A DNA stretch of 24,149 nucleotides from a virus, in IMG/VR virus record IMGVR_UViG_3300030380_005221, positions 1 to 24,149 of that record; one strand, 5' to 3'. A model generated the notes under the pieces. That model was not told the DNA's origin and made no database searches. It saw only the letters and a list, made by a program, of their open reading frames with translations. Each line of letters opens with the position of its first letter. The stretch's first letter is position 1. A program made the translations under genes and the position numbers. This document shows, one piece after another, positions 7,400 through 15,334 of the stretch.

Positions 7400-8319
7400 T
7401 TGTCTTTATCGGTTACCGTATTTGGAGTTGCTGAGTGATTTGTCGGGAATCCTTGATCCGTTTCATATTTCCACTTAGAATCTCCAAGCAATTTTTCAAG
7501 TTCCTCTTCTTTAATTTCATAGAAGTTTTCCTCTGCTGGAAATTGTCGGCTACGAACTTCATTAACATAATCGGTAAGAGCACTTGCCATAATTTGACCT
7601 GCTTCACAGTATCTCTTAACAAACTTAGATTTAAATTCCCAGAAAAGTCCCATGAGATCATGGAAAATAACCAACTGCCCATCAACCTCATCACCTGCAC
7701 CAATTCCATAGACAGGAATATCCAATTCCTTTGCAATCATTCCGGCCGGTTCCTTTGGCATCGCTTCTAGGAGAAGCGCGGAGCAGCCCGCATCCTGTAA
7801 TTCTAAGGCTTGCTTCAGAACAATCTCTGCTTGTTTTGCAGTCTTGCCCTGAACCTTATATCCACCAAGTTTTGCTCGTGTATGTGGAGTAAGTCCAAGG
7901 TGACTCATAACCATGATACCAGCATCACAGATTGCTCTGATTCGCTCCGTCATTGCACCCTCTACCTTAACCATATCACAACCAGCAACGATAAACCTAC
8001 CGGCGTTCTCTACCGCGAGTTCATTCGACTGCTGATATGACATATAGGGCATGTCACCAATAATTAAGGCATTCTTTGCTCCCCTACAAACTGCTTCGGA
8101 TGACGCAATCATATTATCCATAGTAACCGGAATTGTTGTCTTGTGACCAAGAGTTGTCATTCCGAGAGAGTCACCGATCAAGATAGCATCAACTCCAGCC
8201 ATGTCTGCAATCCTTGCTTGAGGATAATCATACGCAGTCACCAGAACTGTAGGGTCATTATTCTTTTTATTGTTGTTGAGTGTTAAAATTGTTTTTTTAG
8301 TTTTGCTGTCCGCTGGCAT
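7396..8319 (-). CDS. panB: 3-methyl-2-oxobutanoate hydroxymethyltransferase-like (PanB family)
   Basis: The protein has 307 residues; E. coli PanB has about 264. The PanB fold is clear from VTAYDYPQAR (27-36) through GIGAGDEVDGQL (205-216). Residues matching the PanB active site are present: Asp50 and Asp89 (metal), Lys118, Glu120, His140 and catalytic Glu185. The known reaction transfers a hydroxymethyl group from methylene-tetrahydrofolate to alpha-ketoisovalerate, giving ketopantoate for CoA synthesis. Residues 1-22 form a Lys/Asn-rich extension and the C-terminal 40 residues are also extra. The gene lies between a thiamine-diphosphate enzyme and an SDR, so it may act on a 2-oxo group of a glycan precursor instead; this is inferred. 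Parts are visibly more GC-rich than downstream genes. Confidence 0.88.
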   Translation of the reverse strand: MPADSKTKKTILTLNNNKKNNDPTVLVTAYDYPQARIADMAGVDAILIGDSLGMTTLGHKTTIPVTMDNMIASSEAVCRGAKNALIIGDMPYMSYQQSNELAVENAGRFIVAGCDMVKVEGAMTERIRAICDAGIMVMSHLGLTPHTRAKLGGYKVQGKTAKQAEIVLKQALELQDAGCSALLLEAMPKEPAGMIAKELDIPVYGIGAGDEVDGQLVIFHDLMGLFWEFKSKFVKRYCEAGQIMASALTDYVNEVRSRQFPAEENFYEIKEEELEKLLGDSKWKYETDQGFPTNHSATPNTVTDKDK

Positions 8320-8320
8320 A

Positions 8321-10135
8321 TTAAATTTCCTCCACAGGGGTTACAATCATGTTGTTCAAAAATTCTTCACGAGACAAAAAGGGATACATGTCCTCTAAGG
8401 GTTTAGAAAACATTTTTCCGTTTGGTAGTTTCTTACTACTAATAGTAGGCAATACTTCATCCCATTCTTTACAAATCACTTCACATATCACGGGCCCATT
8501 ATGACTCAAAGACTCGTTAATATCATCTTTCAGTTTATTTATATCGGATGATCGTATATACTTTATACCATACGCATCTGATACCTTTTCAAGATCGGGG
8601 AACGACACACCCGAATCTACATCGGTTCCAATAAATCCGTCATCAAAAAACTTTCTTTGTGTTGTTCTAATAGAGAGATAACCATTGTTATTCCAAACAA
8701 ACATTTTGACAGGCAATTTATTGTGAACCATTGTTTGCAATTCCTGAATATTTGTTTGGAACGAACCGTCCCCAACAATACCAATTACATCTCCGCTATC
8801 TTTTGCAACCGAAACACCTATGCTGGCAGGCAACGTGAATCCCATATCGGCTTGAGCACCGGAAGTAATATACCTCTGATTTTTTTCTATATGAACCGCT
8901 TGAGAGGAAACATAATAAGCAGATCCGGCATCAGAAACCACAACGTCATCGTCCCTAGTGCATTCAGAAAGAACTTTCATAAATCCGTAAAAACTTATAC
9001 CGTCACTGTCATTTAAATGTTCTTCCGAAAATACGGGCCAATTAGTTTTCCACCCTAAACATTGTTTGGACCAGTTGTCTGGGCACTTTGAGGCTTCAAA
9101 TCTTTGTAAAAACTTTTTTGCGTCCGAGTGGATAAATTTGTCTATCTTTATAGTGTTCTTTTGATGTTCTTTATCATCAATATCGACAACAACAAGTTTT
9201 GCCTCTCGTGCAAAGTTTTCATAAATGTAACCCGTAACAGGAATTCCTAGTCTAGTCCCTATCGTTAATACTAGATCAGAATTCTGCAATGCAAAATTGG
9301 CTGCTCTATTGCCCTTAATTCCAACTCTACCTATGTTGAGCGGATGATCTGTTGGTAATAGATCTGCTGCAAGATAAGTATTAACCACTGGAATATTATA
9401 TTTCTCTACAAACTGTTTAAATTCCTCACTGGCTCCAGATAACCTTACACCATTACCCGCTAATATTACCGGACGTTGAGCACAACGAAAATACTCACTC
9501 ACCTCTTCTAAATCAGGTTTTGGCCAAGACCACCATATCTCATCAAAAGCATCGGAGGCGGTATGATGATACCCAACCAAAGATTCCGGATCTATGAGAG
9601 TGGATTGAATATCCAAAGGAATATCTAACCAAACAGGACCGGGTCTACCCGAAAAGGCCTCGTGGATCGCTCGTTCCATATGGTATCGAATTTGTTTTGG
9701 ATCATCAACTAGAACTGCATATTTAGTGATACTCTTTACTATCTCAACAATATCTGCTTCTTGAACACCAATCTGTCTCAATGGTAAATCATAATTACTC
9801 ATTGTTTGGTGAGAATTTATCTGACCCGATACAAAAAGCATGGGAACATTATCTTGCCACGCATCCAATAACCCCGTTATGGTATTGGTTGCACCACAAC
9901 CTGTTGTTGGCATTACAACTCCCAACTTTCCGCTGTACTTAGAATAACCAACGGCTGACATTGCAGACGCTTGTTCGTGGTGACCACAAATAGCTTCTAT
10001 ATTGGGATTTCTTAATATTGCATCATTCAAAAACATGGCACCACCGCCAGTTATAGTGAAAATATGATTCACTCCCATTTCATGAATCTTATTTGCAATG
10101 TAATCTGCTACCCTAATTTTACTATCGTTTACCAT
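8321..10135 (-). CDS. Thiamine-diphosphate enzyme, acetolactate synthase/YerE-like
   Basis: The protein has 604 residues with the three-domain layout of acetohydroxyacid synthase-type enzymes. The N-terminal pyrimidine domain has the HEQ catalytic Glu at 54 and TTGCGATNTITG at 77-88. The central domain contains RPVILAGNGV at 221-230. The C-terminal thiamine-diphosphate motif runs from GDGS at 455-458 to NNN at 482-484. Such enzymes decarboxylate pyruvate and transfer the two-carbon unit. With an RfbH/E1-type dehydratase nearby, a YerE-like role, adding an acetyl branch to a 4-keto-3,6-dideoxy sugar nucleotide, is attractive. A plain acetolactate synthase feeding the adjacent PanB is the alternative. 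The start overlaps the upstream dehydratase by 7 bases; the stop lies 1 base before the PanB-like start. Confidence 0.88.
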   Translation of the reverse strand: MVNDSKIRVADYIANKIHEMGVNHIFTITGGGAMFLNDAILRNPNIEAICGHHEQASAMSAVGYSKYSGKLGVVMPTTGCGATNTITGLLDAWQDNVPMLFVSGQINSHQTMSNYDLPLRQIGVQEADIVEIVKSITKYAVLVDDPKQIRYHMERAIHEAFSGRPGPVWLDIPLDIQSTLIDPESLVGYHHTASDAFDEIWWSWPKPDLEEVSEYFRCAQRPVILAGNGVRLSGASEEFKQFVEKYNIPVVNTYLAADLLPTDHPLNIGRVGIKGNRAANFALQNSDLVLTIGTRLGIPVTGYIYENFAREAKLVVVDIDDKEHQKNTIKIDKFIHSDAKKFLQRFEASKCPDNWSKQCLGWKTNWPVFSEEHLNDSDGISFYGFMKVLSECTRDDDVVVSDAGSAYYVSSQAVHIEKNQRYITSGAQADMGFTLPASIGVSVAKDSGDVIGIVGDGSFQTNIQELQTMVHNKLPVKMFVWNNNGYLSIRTTQRKFFDDGFIGTDVDSGVSFPDLEKVSDAYGIKYIRSSDINKLKDDINESLSHNGPVICEVICKEWDEVLPTISSKKLPNGKMFSKPLEDMYPFLSREEFLNNMIVTPVEEI

Positions 10136-11097
10136 ATAAATTTATTCTTGTAGTAATTTACTATGTCGATGATTTCTGTATCAAAGTCTTTCTTGGGTTC
10201 CCATCCCAAAGAGCGAAGTTTAGAGTCATCCAAAGCATACCTTAAATCTTGTCCCACACGAGAAAATGAGGTATCAACATAGTCTTTTATATCATATTCT
10301 TCCCCGTCTGTCAATACAGAAATTAACTTATGAACAGTATCCATGTTGGTTTGTTCAAACCCGCCAGCGATGTTATAAATTTCATTATTCATACCAGACT
10401 CAATAATCTTTATAACAGCGTTAGCCGTATCCTCTGCATGTAACCAATTTCGGACAGGTGTTCCATTATTGTGAAGTGGTATTTTTCTACCAAGTTTCAA
10501 GAACTTACAAGCCTTTGGTATTAATTTTTCAACATACTGGCCAATGCCATAATTATTGGTGGGACGAACAATCACATATGGGATATTATAAGTTCTGGCC
10601 CACGCCAGCACTAACATGTCGGCGGCCGCCTTAGTTGCAGAATAAGGGTTAGAAGGCTTTAATATATCATTTTCCGTGTGCGCACCATCCTCTATATCCC
10701 CATACACCTCATCTGTGCTGAAATGTAACAGAGTAGGAACCTTGGTGTGTTCTTGTCGATAATTTTTTATCAACTCTAAAATATTATGCACACCGTTTAT
10801 ATTGGACTCAACAAAATCATCACTATTCGCAATAGAATTACCAACGTGTGTTTCTGCTGCCGTATTAATCACATAATCACAGTCATATAAAAATTTTAAC
10901 TCGTTTATATCACAATGCACAAATGAAAAATTATCGTAGGATTCAAACTCCGAGAGAAGATTTTTATTGGCAGCATAGGTTATTTTATCAACACCCTTTA
11001 CATACCAACCACGATCCAGGCATAATCTAGTGACATAAGATCCAATAAATCCCAGACATCCAGTGACATAAACTACTTTTTTTTCTTCAATATTCAT
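10129..11097 (-). CDS. dTDP-glucose 4,6-dehydratase-like extended SDR
   Basis: The protein has 322 residues. The Rossmann motif GCLGFIG is at 13-19. STDEVYGD contains the Thr-Asp-Glu triad (128-130) used by RmlB-type 4,6-dehydratases. The catalytic Tyr-x3-Lys is YSATK (Tyr152, Lys156). VRPTNNYG and VRNWLHAEDTANA also follow the RmlB pattern. It should convert an NDP-hexose to its 4-keto-6-deoxy form, the entry point to deoxy sugars. The TDE triad fits the dTDP-glucose enzyme better than CDP-glucose dehydratase, which matters because RfbH normally takes a CDP sugar. The length is slightly below usual RmlB (about 340-360). The ATG forms an ATGA overlap with the preceding gene. Confidence 0.85.
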   Translation of the reverse strand: MNIEEKKVVYVTGCLGFIGSYVTRLCLDRGWYVKGVDKITYAANKNLLSEFESYDNFSFVHCDINELKFLYDCDYVINTAAETHVGNSIANSDDFVESNINGVHNILELIKNYRQEHTKVPTLLHFSTDEVYGDIEDGAHTENDILKPSNPYSATKAAADMLVLAWARTYNIPYVIVRPTNNYGIGQYVEKLIPKACKFLKLGRKIPLHNNGTPVRNWLHAEDTANAVIKIIESGMNNEIYNIAGGFEQTNMDTVHKLISVLTDGEEYDIKDYVDTSFSRVGQDLRYALDDSKLRSLGWEPKKDFDTEIIDIVNYYKNKFIW

Positions 11098-11744
11098 AAT
11101 ACAAAATCTTCATATGATTGACCTATAAACTCAGGAATTTCATTTTCTAATCTCTCTGTAGGATATTTATTTCCCCCAAGATGAGTGCTTTCATCATGAA
11201 CTAATGCACTTTTAATTTTGGGTATGATGTAATTCCAAAGAAACTGCTGATCCACTTGAACATTGGTATCAAACTCTTCTCCCAATGTTAACTTATGCTT
11301 CTCTACTAGAGAAGAAAAATCAGGAACAAGGTTACCCTTTGCTCCCCACATCCCAGCCATCATAGGAACTGCATGTTCCACATTGTCTCTCATTATATGG
11401 TAATCATGCCCAGATTGTATCCACTCCTCCACAGCAGAGGCCTCTCTTCTGCCTAACCGAGAATCCAAATCCCTTACGATAAAATATTCAACATCAGATT
11501 CCTGAAGAGGGAAGAATCTAATTAGTCTTTGACATTGTGAATCTATTTGATCATGCATGAAGACTTCGCAATTATCATATTCTTTCATTTTTCGTATAAG
11601 TTCAGGTGAAGTATTTTCTTTAGAAATATAATATCTACAAATCCATCCGGGATAATAGGTAGAAGCCAATTCTAAGTTTTCAATAGCACCACTAGTATAC
11701 TTCTTGTCATTCCCCCATAGACTAAAACATATTAATTTTTTCAT
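11094..11744 (-). CDS. Putative DxD glycosyltransferase-like protein
   Basis: The protein has 216 residues from the ATG at 11744, which forms an ATGA overlap with the upstream stop and has GGGAAG upstream; an in-frame TTG at 11756 is less likely. VRDLDSRLGRRE (90-101) has the form of a metal-binding DxD in a GT-A glycosyltransferase. It is followed by HIMRD and GMWGAKG (116-137), a combination I associate with small glycosyltransferase-like proteins in marine phage and bacterial glycan clusters. No membrane segment is visible. The function as a sugar transferase is inferred; donor and acceptor are unknown. The next gene, a 4,6-dehydratase, starts in another ATGA overlap. Confidence 0.65.
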   Translation of the reverse strand: MKKLICFSLWGNDKKYTSGAIENLELASTYYPGWICRYYISKENTSPELIRKMKEYDNCEVFMHDQIDSQCQRLIRFFPLQESDVEYFIVRDLDSRLGRREASAVEEWIQSGHDYHIMRDNVEHAVPMMAGMWGAKGNLVPDFSSLVEKHKLTLGEEFDTNVQVDQQFLWNYIIPKIKSALVHDESTHLGGNKYPTERLENEIPEFIGQSYEDFVL

Positions 11745-12529
11745 AGATCTTCCCAAAATATACCAGTATCAGTTGTTCCCCAGTACCCAGTGATCAACGC
11801 TGAAATGTGGATCGGGAAAACTTCTTTGGGTAAAGAGTTAACGTACTTCCATCTTTCATAAATGTTTTCGTGACCACTATACCAAGCATCTTTAAATTTA
11901 ACATCCTCGTCGAAATAATAACTGTAATGATCAAATATAGGACTCAGCATCTTACCTTCTTTATCCTCACATCCCTCCAGAGTTGGAGGTTCATGACGAA
12001 CAAAAGATTCACCTTCCCAATCCCATAGTCTGATGTAACCCCCATCCCTTCCTTCACCCCAATGACCTTTTGCGAGCAAATTCTTACCAACATAATATCT
12101 ACTCATAAACCCGGCATACTTTAGATTACCTTCCGTCAGTTCTTTCTCTCCCTGATCAAGTGCCTCTGCTGTCCACTGTTCATCGATGTCAAATTCCCAA
12201 AGAAAACATTTGTCAGTGAGTTTCTTGACTTCTTCGATTGCACGATTTACCTGATCGTCTTTAGAATTCCAGAAACCATCAGAGGGAACGTATACTAAAT
12301 TGGATTCTGTTTTCGCCAACTCTTCCATAAACTCTCTAGTACCATCGACACTTGCACCGTTATTGTGATATTCATCAGGAATGGTTTTACACCACTGAGT
12401 GCTACCATTAGATTGGGATGCGCCTTCTACTACCACCCACTTATCACAATTATCTAATATAAATCTATATTGATCATTGTGTAACAAATGATGTTTGCCA
12501 TTTAAAATAATACTAAAGATTACTCTCAT
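11741..12529 (-). CDS. Putative glycosyltransferase with DID motif (GT2/GT17-like)
   Basis: The protein has 262 residues. It starts with a strand, MRVIFSIILNG, followed by WVVVEGASQSNGST (31-44), reminiscent of the GT2/GT17 nucleotide-binding strand. FLWEFDIDEQW (109-119) carries the DxD-like DID at 114-116. These suggest a GT-A fold acting on a nucleotide sugar. The rest is rich in Trp and Tyr. A good SD (GGAGAG, 6 bases upstream) supports the ATG, which overlaps the upstream gene by 17 bases. The acceptor is unknown. Confidence in a transferase function is moderate; confidence that the gene is real is high. Confidence 0.68.
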   Translation of the reverse strand: MRVIFSIILNGKHHLLHNDQYRFILDNCDKWVVVEGASQSNGSTQWCKTIPDEYHNNGASVDGTREFMEELAKTESNLVYVPSDGFWNSKDDQVNRAIEEVKKLTDKCFLWEFDIDEQWTAEALDQGEKELTEGNLKYAGFMSRYYVGKNLLAKGHWGEGRDGGYIRLWDWEGESFVRHEPPTLEGCEDKEGKMLSPIFDHYSYYFDEDVKFKDAWYSGHENIYERWKYVNSLPKEVFPIHISALITGYWGTTDTGIFWEDL

Positions 12530-13298
12530 CTATCTCTCCAAGGGATTTTACGGATCTAAACTTAGATCCGTAATTAAAGGTTTCTGCGGGACACCATACT
12601 GTAAAACTTTCCACATTCTCAATTGTCCATTTATTCATGCAAAGGTGTAGTGGACCCGTGTTGACACCTACAATATGTTTAACATTTTTAGATAATTTTG
12701 CAATGTCCACTACACTAAAATTATAATCCAGAGTACAAGGAAGGTCAAGATATTTTGTAGTTGTAATAACCTTTTTATTCTTAAACTGCAACCGTTCAAT
12801 AAAACTTGATACCTCTTCTTCAAAATTTGGAAAGGGAATGCTCATGTTTTGACTATTGATAAACAAATAATCGTAAGAGTCGATGGATGTCTCGCAAGAA
12901 GACTCCAAAGAGGATTCATTGTAGATCATGTCTGATTTTTTAGAAAACGGACATTCTATTCCCATTTTGTCGGATAAAATCTTAGATAAAATGAGAAAAA
13001 ATGTTCCTTGATCAGAATCATCGCCAAAAATTACATCAGAATCATCACATATCTGAGAATAATTATGAGCACCTATCCATGTGTTAATAAAATTTTCATG
13101 ATCTGTATCAGCAGGAACTACCGAATATAAATTAACCCCATCATTTCCTATAAACTCTTTCAATTGGGAGTGATATGCTGGATTGCATAGAAAATTAAAA
13201 GTTACATTATTGCACTTAGTTGCATGTATTAAAAAATGCAACGTCTGTATACAATCACCCAAATGATACTGATTATAACAATTAATCACTCGTTTCAT
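12513..13298 (-). CDS. GT9/heptosyltransferase-like protein
   Basis: The protein has 261 residues from the ATG at 13298, which makes an ATGA overlap with RfbH and has GGGG 7-10 bases upstream. An upstream in-frame TTG (13313) is less likely. HLGDCIQTLHFL near the N-terminus (12-23) resembles the G-D-x-I loop of ADP-heptose:LPS heptosyltransferases (GT9, GT-B fold). VGVNTGPLHLC (210-220) resembles their conserved TGPMHLA donor-binding segment. The protein is shorter than typical GT9 members (about 320-350 residues), and the middle is not recognisable. A glycosyltransferase or GT-B-like role is inferred. Confidence 0.65.
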   Translation of the reverse strand: MKRVINCYNQYHLGDCIQTLHFLIHATKCNNVTFNFLCNPAYHSQLKEFIGNDGVNLYSVVPADTDHENFINTWIGAHNYSQICDDSDVIFGDDSDQGTFFLILSKILSDKMGIECPFSKKSDMIYNESSLESSCETSIDSYDYLFINSQNMSIPFPNFEEEVSSFIERLQFKNKKVITTTKYLDLPCTLDYNFSVVDIAKLSKNVKHIVGVNTGPLHLCMNKWTIENVESFTVWCPAETFNYGSKFRSVKSLGEIDESNL

Positions 13299-14608
13299 TT
13301 TAAATCCCCGCAAAACTGATCCACAATTTTTTCAATATAATCGAGTTGCTCTGGAGTAATGACCGGACTAGTTCCCAAGAAAAATGTATCAGTGGTAACT
13401 TTTCTTGCATTTGGATAATCACGAACAATTTGATTCTGATCCATGAGGCCTTCGTAAGCAGGCTGTAACATAATATTACCAGCAAAGTACGGTCTAGTTT
13501 GAATCATTGCATTCTCTAAATGATCTACTATATCTTTCCTTGCAAAAGGAGCATTATCTTTTATGGTCAAAGCAAATGCAAACCAAGCAGGATCCGAGTG
13601 CTCTGTTTTCTTGGGAATTACAAAATAATCATCATACTTAGAGAATATATCACATAATCTTTTATGATTATACTTTCTCTTTTCTATGATCTCCGGGAGT
13701 CTATCCAACTGTACTAGACCCATCGCTGCCTGTAAATCTGTAGGTTTGAGATTATATCCTATCTCATCGTACACATACTTGTGATCAAATATTTCATCAG
13801 GTAACGCAGGTAACCAATTAGAAAAACGGTTCTTACATGTCCCATTCTTCAGAAGACCTGCCTTTTGACCCACACAATAGCATCCTCTTCCCCACTCACG
13901 AAAACTCCTAGCAACAATTTCCTGCATCTTGGTATTACATGCAACAAATCCACCTTCACCCATAGTGATATGATGTGCGGGATAGAAAGAACAAGACGCG
14001 AAGTCACCGTAACTACCTAAAGCCCTATCCTTGTAGGTGGATCCCAGAGCGTCACAGCAGTCCTCTAATAGAATGAGTCCATACTCATCTATTATCTCCA
14101 TTAGTCGATCCATATTAGGGGGGTTTCCGAGAACATGTGCAAAGGTTATAATCTTACAACCCTCCTTCGCACGTTCCTCAACCTGATCTAAATTTAAATT
14201 TAGAGTATCTAATTCAATATCAACAAATACAGGTTCAAATCCTACTTGAAATATAGGATTTATTGTAGTAGGAAATCCGGCAATAGGAGTTATTACTTTA
14301 GTGCCTTTAGGAAAATTTGTCAATCTTTTTGATGTCAACGCAGACATCATTATAAGATTGGAACTGCTTCCACTGTTAGTTAATACACCAAACTCCTTTT
14401 GCATCAATTTAGGAAACTGATTTTCGAATCGAATGCCATTTTTACCAAGAACCAACCACCCATCAAGTAGTGTTTTAATAGAAGCAGTATATTCCTCTAC
14501 ACCAAAATATGGTCCTGCATATTGAACCCAGTCCTTTCCCGGTGTCCATGACTTCTTTTCATTCTTTTCATCGATAAATTTTTCTACTAGTTCTAAAATT
14601 TCTTTCAT
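13295..14608 (-). CDS. rfbH: RfbH/E1-type CDP-4-keto-6-deoxyglucose 3-dehydratase
   Basis: The protein has 437 residues, like the Yersinia E1 enzyme as I recall it. It has the aminotransferase fold of the DegT/DnrJ/EryC1/StrS family, but the PLP-binding Lys is replaced by His in SFYPAHHITMGEGG (His212). This is the hallmark of PMP-dependent 3-dehydratases. Cys185, Cys243, Cys245 and Cys258 reproduce the E1 [2Fe-2S] pattern C-x57-C-x-C, with a longer last spacing (x12, where E1 has x7). Asp186 matches the cofactor-binding Asp next to the first Cys. The enzyme removes the C3 hydroxyl of a 4-keto-6-deoxy NDP sugar, giving 3,6-dideoxyhexoses. Its electron-transfer partner (E3/RfbI) is not in the window, so a host or distant gene would be needed. 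Confidence 0.92.
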   Translation of the reverse strand: MKEILELVEKFIDEKNEKKSWTPGKDWVQYAGPYFGVEEYTASIKTLLDGWLVLGKNGIRFENQFPKLMQKEFGVLTNSGSSSNLIMMSALTSKRLTNFPKGTKVITPIAGFPTTINPIFQVGFEPVFVDIELDTLNLNLDQVEERAKEGCKIITFAHVLGNPPNMDRLMEIIDEYGLILLEDCCDALGSTYKDRALGSYGDFASCSFYPAHHITMGEGGFVACNTKMQEIVARSFREWGRGCYCVGQKAGLLKNGTCKNRFSNWLPALPDEIFDHKYVYDEIGYNLKPTDLQAAMGLVQLDRLPEIIEKRKYNHKRLCDIFSKYDDYFVIPKKTEHSDPAWFAFALTIKDNAPFARKDIVDHLENAMIQTRPYFAGNIMLQPAYEGLMDQNQIVRDYPNARKVTTDTFFLGTSPVITPEQLDYIEKIVDQFCGDLK

Positions 14609-14625
14609 AATGTATAATTATCACT

Positions 14626-15333
14626 TCACTTATGTTTAAAGACGTATCGATCTCCGATGTTTCCACCAGTATGCTTAGATTCGGCGTGATTATAAATTTG
14701 TTTAACCAATTTAAATTTAGACTTCATTTTTTCAACTTGTCCAGTATCATGTCTAATATCAATAATGATGCGCCCTTCGGGGTGTAAAGTTTTCTCAAAC
14801 AAATCCATATAGGTATCAACATTATAATGCCAACCACATGACAAGAGTGAAGTTATGAGATGAAATTTCTTTTCATATAATTCATCATGCTCATCAACTT
14901 CAAACGTGTGGATTTTTTCATCAGGAACTCCGTTTTCGGTCATTATCTCACGAGCAGCACTCATGCTGTTATATCCTCTATACTCCTCATTGAACCCAGA
15001 AATCTTTGTAGTATCGAGTTCGGTTTTATCCAAAAGAAAAATATCAAGAACCCTACTCTTTGGATAATAATTATCAGGATAATGATTGTAAATTGCCACA
15101 TCAATCAAACTCAAGCCACAACCAATGTCCAAAGAATTTTCACAGAGTTGTGGAAGATAATCCTTAATCATATCATAGTCTGTTTGATTCATCTTTGTCA
15201 ATGCCGCGTCAACTTCCTCTTGGGGAGAATCTTCGGTAAGGGCATATTCTGTAGTAAGTCTGGTTCTCTGGGGAAACAGATACTTTAAATAGTCCTTATT
15301 AAAATTATTAATTTTACACGTTTCGGTTACCAT
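14626..15333 (-). CDS. SAM-dependent methyltransferase-like protein
   Basis: From the ATG at 15333 the protein has 235 residues. GGAG lies 9 bases upstream of this ATG, and it begins 1 base after the upstream TGA. In-frame ATGs at 15342 and 15348 are possible. NSLDIGCGLSLIDVA is a class I methyltransferase motif I. LLSCGWHYNVDTYMDLFEK and GRIIIDIRHDTGQ fit motifs IV to VI. Substrate unknown; sugar O- or N-methylation would suit the cluster. A GT2 gene precedes it and RfbH follows after 17 bases. Confidence 0.78.
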   Translation of the reverse strand: MVTETCKINNFNKDYLKYLFPQRTRLTTEYALTEDSPQEEVDAALTKMNQTDYDMIKDYLPQLCENSLDIGCGLSLIDVAIYNHYPDNYYPKSRVLDIFLLDKTELDTTKISGFNEEYRGYNSMSAAREIMTENGVPDEKIHTFEVDEHDELYEKKFHLITSLLSCGWHYNVDTYMDLFEKTLHPEGRIIIDIRHDTGQVEKMKSKFKLVKQIYNHAESKHTGGNIGDRYVFKHK

Positions 15334-15334
15334 A

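Noticed and set aside
8319-8321. PEP mutase plus phosphonopyruvate decarboxylase (phosphonate pathway) as the explanation of the PanB-like and thiamine-diphosphate pair.
   Set aside because: The first protein matches PanB motifs and active-site residues rather than PEP mutase, and the second is a full three-domain acetolactate synthase-type protein of 604 residues, much longer than the decarboxylase.
13295-14608. Ordinary PLP sugar aminotransferase (DegT/ArnB type).
   Set aside because: The catalytic Lys is replaced by His at 212 and the E1-type cysteines are present, so the 3-dehydratase assignment is better supported.
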